Positions 22,537 to 32,919 of a stretch of 64,000 bases of DNA are shown one piece after another. The DNA comes from Vitellaria paradoxa (Eukaryota > Streptophyta > Magnoliopsida > Ericales > Sapotaceae). Numbering within the stretch: the first letter of the stretch is position 1; each line of letters begins with the position of its first letter. The notes beneath the pieces were generated by a model. That model was not told the DNA's origin. It ran no database searches and saw nothing but the letters and a program-made list of their open reading frames with translations. Position numbers and translations under genes: made by a program. The stretch is taken from assembly GCA_019916065.1 (NCBI GenBank), contig CM034244.1, forward strand, positions 27,148,471 through 27,212,470, written 5' to 3'.

Positions 22537-23765
22537 TCAACTGAGTGCGTCAGCAACCACATTTGCCTTACCAGGGTGATTCTGGAGCTCAAAATCGTAA
22601 TCCTCCATGTACTCCATCCATCTCCTTTGCCTCAGATTCAGATCCTTCTGAGTGAGAAGATATTTCAAGCTTCTATGGTTAGAAAACACCTCAAATTTCT
22701 CACCATACAAATAGTGTCTCCAGCTTTTTAGAGCAAAGATAATTGCTGCCAACTCTAAATCATGCACTGGGTAGTTACGCTCGTGGGTCTTCAATTGCCT
22801 AGACTCATAAGCTACTACTCTGTCACCCTGCATCAGCATATAGCCTAAACCTTCCTTAGATGCGTCATAATAAACTGAATAGCCCAATCCTCTCTCAGGA
22901 ATCACAAGCACTGGTGCAGTAGTTAGCCTCTTCTTTAGCTCTTGAAAAGACTGTTCACACTTCTCATCCCAAATAAACTTGACCCCTTTTCGAGTCAACC
23001 TAGTCATTGACCCGATTAATCTCAAGAAGTCACTGACAAATTTTCGGTAATATCGTGCCAAACCTAAAAAACTCCGAATCTCAAAAATTATTTTCGGTCT
23101 TTGCGAATCCATAACTGCCTTAACCTTAGACGGATCAACTGCAACTCCTTGCTCAAAAACATGCACAAGAAATTTCACCTCTTTGAGCCGGAATTCACAC
23201 TTGCTCAATTTAGCATAGAGTTGGTGATCTCTTAAGGTCTGAAGTACAACTCTCAAATGCTCTTCATGTTCCTCCTCTGATCGGAAATAAACCAGAATAT
23301 CATCAATAAACACAACTACAAACCTGTCCAAATATCTTCTGAACACCTAGTTCATTAAGTCCATTAACACTTCAGGAGCATTGGTCAGTCCAAACGGCAT
23401 CACTAAGAACTCGTAGTGCCCATACCGAGTCCTAAATGCCATCTTAGAAATGTCCTCCTGCTTTACCCTCAACTGGTGGTAACCAGATCTCAAATCAATC
23501 TTTGAGAAAATAACCGAACCCTTCAGTTGGTCGAACAGATCGTCAATCCTCGGTAAAGGATACCGATTCTTGATCGTGACCCAGTTCAAACTTCGGTAAT
23601 CTAAACACATCCTGGGAGTTCCATCCTTTTTAGCTGCAAATAGTACTGGTGCACCCTAAGGTGAAGTGCTAGGGTAAATAAATCCCTTAGAGCTCAACTC
23701 CTCTATCTAGGATCTTAACTCCACCAACTTTGCAGGTGCCAATCTATACGGGGCTATAGAAATTA
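22537..23765 (-). pseudogene. Element B reverse transcriptase and RNase H (broken)
   Basis: RT keeps [27 protein letters not shown] and FIDDILVY. The frame then runs without a stop into RNase H for about 270 residues: [25 protein letters not shown] and VVADALS. In the third acidic motif the usual Asp (FSDxxSLKY in A and D) is Asn, a G-to-A change that should abolish catalysis. Stops at 23347, 23656 and 23707 replace codons that are Trp, Trp and Gln in A. Confidence 0.9.
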
Positions 23766-23940
23766 GTTCTGTGCCAGGAATCAAATCAATCCCAAATTCA
23801 ACCTCCCGTTCAGGCGGTAATTCAGATACTTCTGAAAACACTTCTGGAAATTCAAAAACGACTCGTGGTAACTCAATCTTATCACCATCCTCATCCTCCA
23901 AAGCAATACAAGTAAATAAACTGCACAAGTCTACTCATCC

Positions 23941-24430
23941 CTACCCATCGAGAGAAGGCAAGAGCTGAGGGCTACAATGATCACCAGAAAATCGTATTCT
24001 ATCTTCCTCCATAGTAAATAAGGTCACTTGACTCTTAGCACAATCTATCATTGCTCGAAAGACTGACAGCCAGTTCATGCCAAGAATCACATCAAAGCTT
24101 TCTATGTCCATCACAATCAGATCAAAAATTGACAAGTGCTCCTGTCTCAAAGTCTCATCCCTGATAGTGATCTCACAATTCTTACAGACTTGATTCAACA
24201 CAGAATGACCCCCTATCGGTGTTTCAACATGCAATAGTGGAACTAACTTGTCCATAAATAAATTCAATGTAGACATAAATGATACATCAATAAATGAATA
24301 AGATGCTCCTGTGTCTATAAGAATTGTGGATTTAGTAGTATAAATGAGAAAGATACCTCTTATCACTATAGGCTCTGCACGTCCATCATTCTGGGTCATA
24401 GTGAAAACTCGTCCCTGAACTAGTGCCGTT
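23941..24430 (-). pseudogene. Element B aspartic protease
   Basis: Has LIDTGASYSF at the active site and ILGMNWLS later, the same layout as in A, with QGRVFTM at the gag junction. Open over about 150 residues. A linker at 23766-23940 carries [23 protein letters not shown] sequence before RT. Confidence 0.85.
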
Positions 24431-25579
24431 GATGGTCTACCCCCCTTTTGTCCCTGTTGAGATCCACCCTGAACTCCTTGATGCTACTGAACACCACTTG
24501 GAACACCCATCTGATACTGCGGTGCCCCACCTTGAGTACCTCTATGAAAATGAGTCTGCACTGATTGTGACCCTCCTGGCCTGCTACTCTGTACTGACTT
24601 GGAGCTGTACTCCCCTGCTGAAACTACTGAGTCTGCGCCCCATGCAAATTTTCTCTTTGTCTTTTAGTGGGTCTGTTCTCCTAGTGTTGAATCTTTCCTT
24701 ACCTAGCTTCATTCTGTGCCCTGGTATCTGCCAAATTCTTCTCCACCACCATTGCTCGATCAACCAAGGTCTCATATTCATTAAGCCCTAAAGGCACTAT
24801 CCGATCCCCTACAGCGGGCCTCAATCCCTTCTCAAACCGTCTACACTTGGTGCGTTCAGTGGACACCAACTCCTTAGCATATTTGGCCAACGAGGTAAAT
24901 TTACGCCCATACTCGAGCATAGTCATTGGCCCTTGAGTCAAATTCAGAAATTCGTCAAGCTTGGCATCTCTTAGAGATTGTGGGAAGAAGTAGTCTCTGA
25001 AACGCTCCTTAAAATCATCCTAAGTGCAGACACCCCACGAGACCCCTTCACAGTACTCCACCAATCCGCTGCAGCACCCTCAAGCTGAAAAGTAGCAAGC
25101 AAGACTCTGGTCTTATCCTCATTTAACTGCATCACTTCAAATATTTTCTCATTCTCGTGCAAAAACTACTCAACCTCTTCAGTGTCTGCTGCACCAGAGT
25201 ATGTAGGGGGCTTCATCCTCCTGAACTTTTCGTAGGGAGTTGTAGGCTGGCTTGCCTGCACTCCCCTAGCAAATATTGTAGCCATTTGCTGCATCCAAAT
25301 TTGTGGGTCCACCATTCTTGGCTGCGGCACACTTGGTGCTTCGGATTGCACCTCGGCCACATGAGGCACCCCTAATGGAACCTCTGCTCTAACCCCAACA
25401 TATGACCCCTGCTCTTGTGACACTCCTGCAGCAATAGAAACATCATCAACTGGAGCCTCATGGCCCTGCCCAGCCTGAATCCTTTGGCCTCGGCCCCTGC
25501 CACAACTATGACCTTGACCCCTGCCTCTAGCGTTGTCTCTACCTCTACCTCTAACACCTAGAGCTACACGTGGCAGCAT
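24431..25579 (-). pseudogene. Element B gag, zinc knuckles deleted
   Basis: The start at 25579 opens a Gly/Arg-rich N terminus (VRGRGRDNARGRGQG), then PYEKFRRMKPPTYSG, a gag core and RFEKGLRPAVGDRIV. The two CCHC knuckles seen in A (about 13841-13975) and F are absent: sequence jumps at 24593-24599, where a single ACTGACT replaces the two copies that flank a 229-bp block in A (13783 and 14012). 229 is not a multiple of three, so the frame is lost too. A stop at 25166 replaces Lys. Confidence 0.87.
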
Positions 25580-25740
25580 TTTCTAAAATTCACGAAAATT
25601 ATACTAAGGTTAACGCCTTCTGAACAATCTAAGTCTAACAAAATATTAATTTCATATATCATAACTAAATAAACTGTCATGTAAACACATAGCACTTAGA
25701 AAAATAAAAGATCCACTGTCCCTAGGTATTCTAAACCAAA

Positions 25741-25752
25741 GCTCTGATACTA
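25741..25752 (-). other. Primer-binding site of element B (initiator tRNA-Met type)
   Basis: The minus strand reads TAGTATCAGAGC three bases inside the LTR, the same one-base deviation from the iMet site as in A. Confidence 0.8.
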
Positions 25753-26364
25753 AGTTGTCACGCCTCGGGTTTCATAACCCGAGTATGTAAACAAAAAAGC
25801 ACATAACACAACATTAAATAACATTCCCTGTCTCACATCAGAGCCACAAACACACACTATGGAGCAATGAATATAAAAATAAATAAAACTAAACTTTAAA
25901 TTCAAATAAATGTCTTAGTCAAAATCAACCAAGCAATAAGCTCCACAAACTAAGCCCAAATATTCTCCCAAAGCTAAATAAAATAATTGATGATAACCTC
26001 ACAAACAGAGGCTTATTATAATTCACAAAAAAAATAAAAAAAAATTCTAATGTAATTAAATAAAAACAAATAAATAAATTCCTAGTTTCCATGTTGATTA
26101 TGTCCTACACGTGACTTAAATTCATTACCTACATCACAGGCTGTAAGGGGTTTAACACTAATACCACGTGTGCTCGGAACCCTAATAATAATAATATAAA
26201 TGTAGTATGCCCTAGCATACTACTAAGTGCAACAATCATGCACAAGTAGCAATTTTAAACAAGAACTTAAATTTATTTATTTATCTCTTTTCGTTACAAT
26301 TTAATTGTGTTTCAGTACCACACCACACATCAAAAAAAATAATTTAATTTCGATGTACTGCTGC

Positions 26365-26611
26365 TTGGTTGTCTCGTAGAAACAGGACCCAACCAATATA
26401 CATCATTCATTGATGTCTGCTTGGTTGTCTCGTAAAAATAGGACCCAACCAATATACACCATCCTTCGGTGTCTGCTTCCTAGGCTGAAGCGTTAGGAAT
26501 ATAATATGCCACCCTTAGGCATCTGCATCGTTTGTAGGTTACTAGCCTACTGGACTCGATTACCACCCCTGCTCGGGTTTCGAGGCTCTCAACCCTTGGG
26601 TACGTATACCC
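26365..26611 (-). other. String of eight short hairpins in the LTR leader (family A/B/C)
   Basis: Perfect inverted repeats follow one another: TTGGTTG/CAACCAA (26365-26396), ACATC/GATGT (26400-26416), TTGGTTG/CAACCAA (26421-26452), ACACC/GGTGT (26456-26472), GCTTC/GAAGC (26475-26491), ATGCC/GGCAT (26506-26522), GTAGG/CCTAC (26534-26550) and GGGTA/TACCC (26598-26611). The order is the same in all five LTRs of the family (also near 8825, 15795, 19449 and 33521). Some stems change on both sides at once. It would lie in the untranslated leader downstream of the promoter. Function unknown. Confidence 0.7.
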
Positions 26612-27420
26612 GATATTTTCAGTACCCCTCAATCCAAATAAAACACATTATTAATTTTCACTTTATAACCACATTAAATAACTTCTTCCTTTTATTCCAA
26701 AGTTTGAACTTTATTATACATTAATTTACTACAACATTAAGTAACACAATTTAATTGCAATAAGTAAACAGTAATAGCACCACGCACACATTTATTTATA
26801 TATATAATTAATGCATTCAAACATTTTAAACTATCAGGCAATCATGTACATTTAATTAAAAAAAAAGGTAATTTAATTCAGGTAACATCACATCAATCGA
26901 GTGATTGATAAAATATATATATATATAAATTTACAAAGTTAATGCTCATTAAATGTTTGCCTCAGACATTCAATTCACGCTAGATGGGAATAAAAAAAAA
27001 TTCAAACCTCAATAGCAATTAATTATCTGGGAGGGTACGTCATTAATTCTACAAAAGACCAAACAATTAAAACCCTTTGTACCTATACTTACATATATAT
27101 ATATATATATATATAAATAAATTTACAAAACTAACTGGCCATTAATTCTTTTACCTCAACAGAATTCAATTTACACGCCAAATTGGCTTCACATGTCGAT
27201 TCACATGGCAGGTACATGGTCAAAGCTTGGCCTTTTGTTTACTTAATGAATATATATATATATATATATTGCATAAAGACAAAATAGAAGACAATCAACC
27301 AATACTTTACAATTAAACAATTCACTTGTCAATTCAGTTCCCAGTAAAGACTTTCGATAGGTTCAATTCAAAATATGTATATATATCGAGATAATAAACA
27401 CATAAAATACTGAGTTCTGC

Positions 27421-27597
27421 CTCTTACCTCGATTGAAAAACATAGCTCGGTAATTGGAGGAAACACAATAAATCAAGAAAATCCAGCTGCCGTTTCTTCT
27501 TCTTCTTCTTCTTCTTCTTCTTCTTCTTCTCCCTTTCTCTCTTTCTCTAGGGTTTTATATTTTTATCAAAATAATTCCAGCTTTATATATTTATAAA
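27421..27597 (-). promoter_or_regulatory. Element B core promoter, telo-box and splice-donor-like site
   Basis: In element sense: a TATA block (TTTATAAATATATAAAG, 27581-27597), then AAACCCTAG (27547-27555), an AG/GAA-rich leader including (GAA)n at 27497-27530, and GAGGTAAGAGG at 27421-27430. Spacing from TATA to telo-box is about 30 nt, so transcription probably starts near the telo-box. The donor-like word recurs in LTRs A and B, with a variant in D. Inferred from motifs only. Confidence 0.5.
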
Positions 27598-27846
27598 AAA
27601 AAAAAAATTTTAACCCTAACCAACTAATTAATTTCCTACTCCCCATAGGTTTAGGAAAATTACATCATTCTCCTAAAATTTTAAAAGTCTTTTTAAATAT
27701 AACCCAAAATTAATATTTTTAAATGCAACTTAAAATTAAATACCAAAATTATAAATTATTAAGTTTAACTAATAAAATAAATTCACTGAATAAAAAAATA
27801 TATATAATAACTAAATTAAATGAAAAATTTGGGTCATTACATCAAC

Positions 27847-29703
27847 CATCATCACCTTAACGTTTTTAGAATATCTCTTTAATTTTCAGCACATCAAAGA
27901 AATTAAAAAGATATACTAAAAATCTATTATTCTTATATTTTTGTGCATCCTTGTTTTATCCTTATTTGAAAACTATTCTAATTTCTTCTTTCCTTATCCT
28001 TATTTATATATTTATTTATTTTTTTGTATTAGTCTTTTCTTCATCAGCCATCTAGAGATGGGAACGGGACAGATCGGAGGTGGATATGACATTATCCAAA
28101 TTTAAACTCCAAATTCTCTGCCTACTTCCAAATTTGGCCCGAACTCCAAATAAATATTTTTTTTGACCTCCATCCCTACTCCAAACGGAGAACGAATATA
28201 TTCACGGATATCTAAAACTCCAAACCATTTGTTCACCTCTGAATCTACCCTTAAGTTGTATATAATCTATTACTACCAAATAATTCATCTCCAAAATCAA
28301 AATAATACATAATAACGTATTTTGTAAATAATGTAATACATTTCAATAATCTAGTAATATATTTAAAAATACAGTAATGATTAAAATATAAGAAAAAACA
28401 TGAGTTGATAAATTTTAAAATAAATAAATTTTAAAAGAATTGTGAAAATAAATAAATACCAAAATGTTAAAAAACATGACAAAAGTTTGTAAATAAATTT
28501 TATTTATTTTATATCTTAATCAAATAAATTTAAATTTATTTTTTATGATTGCTAAAAATATAAATAAAAATAAAATTTATTTTAGCTTTTTAAATTTTTT
28601 TCTTATATAAAACCTACAAACATAAAAATAAAAGTTGTAAATTTAAATTTCTAATTCTTTTTTGTCCCTATTAACTTTTTACATCAACCTAATTTCAAAA
28701 TAGAATAACTGATTTTTTTCCTCACCATTCACATATAGAAAAAAAATAAAACTACAAAAAAATTTTAATTTTTTAATAATAACAAATAATTTTTTTGAAT
28801 AACATAGAACTATAAATTTTTATCATAATAAGATAACTCATCTGCATAAGTAAAATTTTTAAAAAATTTAAAATGTAATTATCTGCACTTATCAAACTAT
28901 CTAAGAAAAAAATTAATAAGTTGCCTTCTCTATATATTTTTAAAAAAATTATTTCTACTATAAAAAAATATTGAATGTTTCATAAAACATTTTAGTTAAA
29001 CTATTTGAAAAATCTATTATTTAGATAACTCTCTTGAATATCAATATTGAAAAGTTTAAAAATATATTTTAGCTGAAAATGTTAAAAATACGGGAAAAAC
29101 AATAAACTATTTAAAGTTCAAGAAAGAAGTTACTTAATGGAACAGTAATTTTTTGTACTAAAAATAAGAAAAATAAAATAAAATAACAAATAAAATATTT
29201 TAATTATTTTTTAAAATTTGTATCTAGATGTTTTTCTGAAAACAATTGAGTTTACAAGTCCTAATAGGGTTTTAAATTGTATAAATTAATATAAATTTAC
29301 AAAAATTATAGTTTCATAATTTGTGCAGTAAGTAAAATTGTAAATTTTAAAGGGATTTATATAATTTTGTAGAGTCCCAAATGATATACCTTATAAAATT
29401 TTAAATTTACCTTTTTAAGTTTTGTTGATTTTTAAGTATGAAAGAAATAAATTGAACTTTTAAAACTTCAATTTGCAAAAACGTAAGAAAAAAATTAAAT
29501 TTATAATTTCTTTCCCAAATATACCCTAATTAATATAAAACGATAACAATTTTTGTTTCAAATTTATTTATCAATATTCATTTTAATGATAATAATAGTG
29601 AAGTTCAATAAATCTAGAGTATTATAAATGTGAATATTGTTTGTCATGATATAGTGACGATGTGAAATAAAATTAAAAGTTTGCAAAAAAAAAAAAAAAT
29701 AGT
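27847..29703. other. AT-rich stretch with one short GC-richer patch
   Basis: The first ~200 bp partly duplicate the left flank of element B (18720-18828). At 28047-28240 a patch with GATGGGAACGGGACAG and repeated ACTCCAAA words stands out; it resembles a degraded dispersed repeat, but I cannot place it. 28250-29703 is AT-rich with no open frame or repeat recognised. Confidence 0.45.
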
Positions 29704-29704
29704 G

Positions 29705-30062
29705 GGATAATTACCTTTTTACCTCTTATAATTAAGGTGAAAATCACTTATACTCCTTAAATTTTAAAATTTTACTTTTGTATCTCTTATACTTTGGATT
29801 AAATGGCATTAAATTTTCAAGTGAAAAGACAATAATACCTATTAAAAAATAAATAGAAAGGGGGGCACAAGTGTAGATAATATAAAGTATAGAGGTATAA
29901 ATATAATTTTTAACTTACTCAGAGTCAAAATTGTTATATTTGACACATTTTTTAACATTTTCACTTTAATCTAAAGTACAAGAGATGTAAACATAAATTT
30001 TTAAAATTTAACATGTGTAAGTAATTTTTATCTTAAATATAAAGGTAAAAAGACAATTACCT
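29705..30062. mobile_element. Fold-back MITE with ~110-bp terminal inverted repeats
   Basis: The left arm starts GATAATTACCTTTTTACC; the right arm, reverse-complemented, starts GGTAATTGTCTTTTTACC. Both then run through AAATTTTAAAA and ATCTCTTRTACTTTRGATTAAA. Arms of about 110 bp around a short centre make this an almost complete hairpin. No ORF. Target duplication not clear. Confidence 0.7.
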
Positions 30063-30325
30063 GATATTAATTAATTGGTTACATTCAAACTCTCTGTTCA
30101 AGAAAAATTGTCCCATATTTTAGAAAGTTATATATAATCTGTGTTTTACCAATAAATTATAAGCATAATGAATAAATGTAGATCATAATATCTTATGTGC
30201 CAAATGAATAACAAAAGAAAACACATGTTAATAGGATATCTCTTGGCCAACGATGTGAAATTGATGTTTGTTTAAAGTGTGATTGCAGCCGAAAATGCCA
30301 TTGTCCGGGAAACAAGTTTCATAGC

Positions 30326-30366
<41 letters not shown>

Positions 30367-30433
30367 GTAATTATACAACGACCCTATTTTTTTCTTTCTT
30401 TCAATCAAAAATAAATAAATAAATTATCATGAG

Positions 30434-30585
30434 TTTTTTTTTTTAATAACTAATGGTGTCTGAAACAGTTTACACGCACCTCGACTAATTCTTAAGATCC
30501 TAAAGTTAACGATTAGGTGAGCCTTCCAGTAGTTTTAAGGAGACTCGAACTAGTGAGAAATGGGAAGCAAATCCAAAGTTTAAAC
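30434..30585 (-). mobile_element. SINE with perfect 15-bp target duplication
   Basis: A tRNA-derived element of about 152 bp. The duplication ATAAATTATCATGAG is at 30419-30433 and 30586-30600. On the minus strand the unit carries box B (AGTTCGAGTCTCC), the word ATTAGTCGAGGTGCG followed by CAGACACC, as I recall from the 3' part of the plant Au SINE family, and an A-rich tail (T run at 30434). Its head appears truncated. A related copy on the plus strand is at 55895-56125. Confidence 0.8.
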
Positions 30586-31132
30586 ATAAATTATCATGAG
30601 TTGATTTATTCATAAATTGTCTGAATTTATCCATTCGCTTGATAAAAGTACCATAAAATCTAGCATACCACTAAAAAAAGAAAAATTTTAAAAATTCATA
30701 ATGTTATAACATTTAAATAGTTATTCCCATCTTACTGATCTTGTTAAATTTAACATGCAATTAAATTACATTTTTATATAAAAAATATTTTAAATTGATA
30801 GGTTTAATCTTCATTTCTTTGGCGTAGTATTTATAATAACGCTATTGAAAATTATATTGATTTACAATTAATAAATTTTTAAATATTTTTAAAAGTTAAC
30901 TGTAGAAGAAATGGTATACTATTTTTTTCTATTATTTTTAACATTTTTTCAATTGAACGTATGAAAATTTTCTATTTTAACTTTTATTATTTTACATAAT
31001 TATTATGTTTTAACGTATATAATATTTATTCTGAATTGTTCTTTAACTTTAATTTTAATTTTTTGTTTTAATGTATCCTCTCGTGAGTTACAGAGGTCAG
31101 TCATAGTTAAAACTTTTGTCATGGTCTAATCA

Positions 31133-31477
31133 AGGGGGTGTTTAGTCTTTAGAAGACAAAATAATAATAATAATAATTTCTACAAATTTAATTTTACCAA
31201 TTTTTAGACATTCTTGTTTTCTATACATTTATTTTAAAATTTAAAGTTGCTTGATTTTTTTCAACTTTTACAAATTTTTGTCAACGTTTATTAAATTTTT
31301 TCAATTTTTGCTAACTTTTCTGACTAGAATTATTTGAACGTGGTGGGTAAATAAGATCATATTTAAATGGGTTTGAACAAAATTTTTATTTTGTGTCAAT
31401 TAAAGGCCAAAGAAAAAAAAAACCTAACAAACTCTACCTTTTTTTTTTTCTTTTTGTCTTCCAAACGTCTCCTAAAT
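31133..31477. mobile_element. MITE-1, copy in RM
   Basis: The best-preserved copy: the left end GGGGGTGTTTAGTC and the reverse-complemented right end GGAGACGTTTGGAAGAC, with AGAAGACAAAA shared. Interior of T-rich CAATTTTT-type words, no ORF. Confidence 0.55.
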
Positions 31478-31689
31478 TTGCAAGATAACTCCCTACTGAT
31501 TAATTAAAGACAAATAATTGAAGAACCACTATATATTTCCATGTGCAGGTGCTATGCTTTCACATTTTTTCCATTCTTTACCAACTAAATAAATTGAACA
31601 TATTTTATGTTATATATAATATCAATGCACAAAAAAAAAAAGAAAAGAAAAAGAGAAAAAAGAAAGAGAAAGATTAGTTGCTGAGCGGA

Positions 31690-32065
31690 AATTTGTCCTC
31701 GTGGTTGGAGCCATAGCGTGTGAAAAATGTTCTCTCATTTTCAAACTCTCAATCACTTTGTGCAGTGAAAATCAAAGATTGTGAGAATATATTTTTTCTC
31801 ATTTTCAAACTCTTCGGTCACTTTGTGCAGTGAAAATCAAAGATTGTGAAAAATATTGATTTATCATTTACAAGAACTTTCTATCACTTGCTATGAAGTA
31901 AAAGTTAAAGGCAATGAAAAGTATTGATAAGTAATTTTTAAACTCTCTACTCCATTGGAGCGAGAATACGTGAAGTTTTCATACTCTATCGTTTTCTATG
32001 GTAAAAACCAAAGATTCTAAAAAATATTAATTTGTTATTTTTAACTTCTCTATCGTGGTCGAATT
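31690..32065. repeat. Degenerate ~85-bp tandem repeats within R
   Basis: Four or more units built on the pattern CAGTGAAAATCAAAGATTGTG - AAAAATATTGATT - CATTTTCAAACTCT - ATCACTTTG. The first two units are nearly identical (31741 and 31820). The same series occurs at 6690-6960, 54715-54960 and 57280-57500. Non-coding. Confidence 0.65.
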
Positions 32066-32086
32066 TTATTTTCAAGAGCTCTACTA

Positions 32087-32393
32087 TTTAGGTAGTAGTT
32101 CGCTCACCAACCAAAAAAAAATAATAATAATAACAATTTTTACAAATTTTATCTAATTTTTCTCTAACTTTCTCCACCAAAGACAAGGTTAACTTTTATC
32201 AATTTTCTCTAATTTTGATTCACTTTTTTTCAACTTTATTGAATTTTTATCAATATTCTCTAATTTTCTCCTATTTTTAGTAACATTTTTTTATTTTTAC
32301 AAATTTTTACCAAACACTCAACTAATATCCAAATTGTTGTGTCAAAAAAAAGTGTAAAATTATTCTTTTTTGGTGTGCCCACATGACCCTTGA
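32087..32393. mobile_element. MITE-2, copy in RM
   Basis: TTAGGTAGTAGTTCGCTC at the left and CATGACCCTT at the right form weak inverted ends. Co-linear with 6986-7229. Confidence 0.45.
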
Positions 32394-32919
32394 TGAAGTA
32401 AAAACAAAAGATTGAAAAAAGAAATGATTGTTCATTTTCGATCTCACAATTACTTGTTGTTGTAATAGTTTATACTTATATTAAGAAACTTTTAAAAATT
32501 TTAAAAATAGTTTAAACTCGACTGTTTGAATTTTTGTCTACAGAAAATTTTGAAAATAGCTTAATCTTATATAAGGAGTTTTTGAAAATTTGAAAATAAT
32601 TTTACTTATATTAAGAAGTTCTTGAATTTTTAAACACTTCTATAGATATTTTAGACTTCTAGCAAAAATTCTTGAATTTCTTAAGAATTTTAACGAAAGT
32701 TTAAACTTTTGTCAAAGAGTTTAAGAAATAAAAAATAAAAACTTTTTCCCCATTTGCTCCTCCTCCAACCCCAACAAATCAAAAAAAAAAAAAAAAAGAA
32801 AAAAATCTACCAAGACTTGATTCTACAGAGTTATCCATTCTCTTGATAAAAGTACCATAGAACCTAACCTACTACTGAAAAAAAAAATTAATGTTTTAAC
32901 AGTAAAATAGTTATTGTCA

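Larger units (their letters stand above)
18834..27841 (-). mobile_element. Element B: Ty3/gypsy chromovirus (Tekay-like), both LTRs, decayed
   Basis: This insertion of 9008 bp has LTRs at 18834-20926 and 25756-27841 and a perfect 5-bp target duplication TCAAC (18829-18833 and 27842-27846). It is closely related to A in coding sequence and more distantly in LTR. The LTRs differ at about 9 of the first 113 bases by hand count, fewer than in A, so B may be the younger insertion. Stops, a frameshift, a lost zinc-knuckle block and altered catalytic residues make it non-autonomous. Confidence 0.93.
25756..27841 (-). repeat. 5' LTR of element B
   Basis: 2086 bp; the transcription-driving copy. A perfect 8-bp terminal hairpin lies at 25764-25783 beside the primer-binding site. 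The AT-rich left half of the element-sense U3 contains several (AT)n tracts. Promoter and hairpin string are listed separately. Confidence 0.92.
30168..32919. repeat. R monomer RM (unidentified tandem repeat)
   Basis: This is the most complete monomer. The landmark TTGATAAAAGTACCATA occurs at about 30640 and again at about 32842, so the unit length is about 2.2 kb including two MITEs. Its start (GAAATTGATGTTTGTTTAAAGTGTGA) matches 56171, and its body matches 6459-7724 and 54035-55000. It is cut at 32919 by LTR fragment C. No coding frame was found on either strand. Confidence 0.7.

Noticed and set aside
28047..28240. Gene fragment or MITE in the GC-richer patch
   Set aside because: Repeated ACTCCAAA-type words but no ORF and no inverted ends that I could pair; left as unclassified.
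30327..30361. CRISPR-like or satellite array
   Set aside because: It is a simple (AAT)n microsatellite without spacers.
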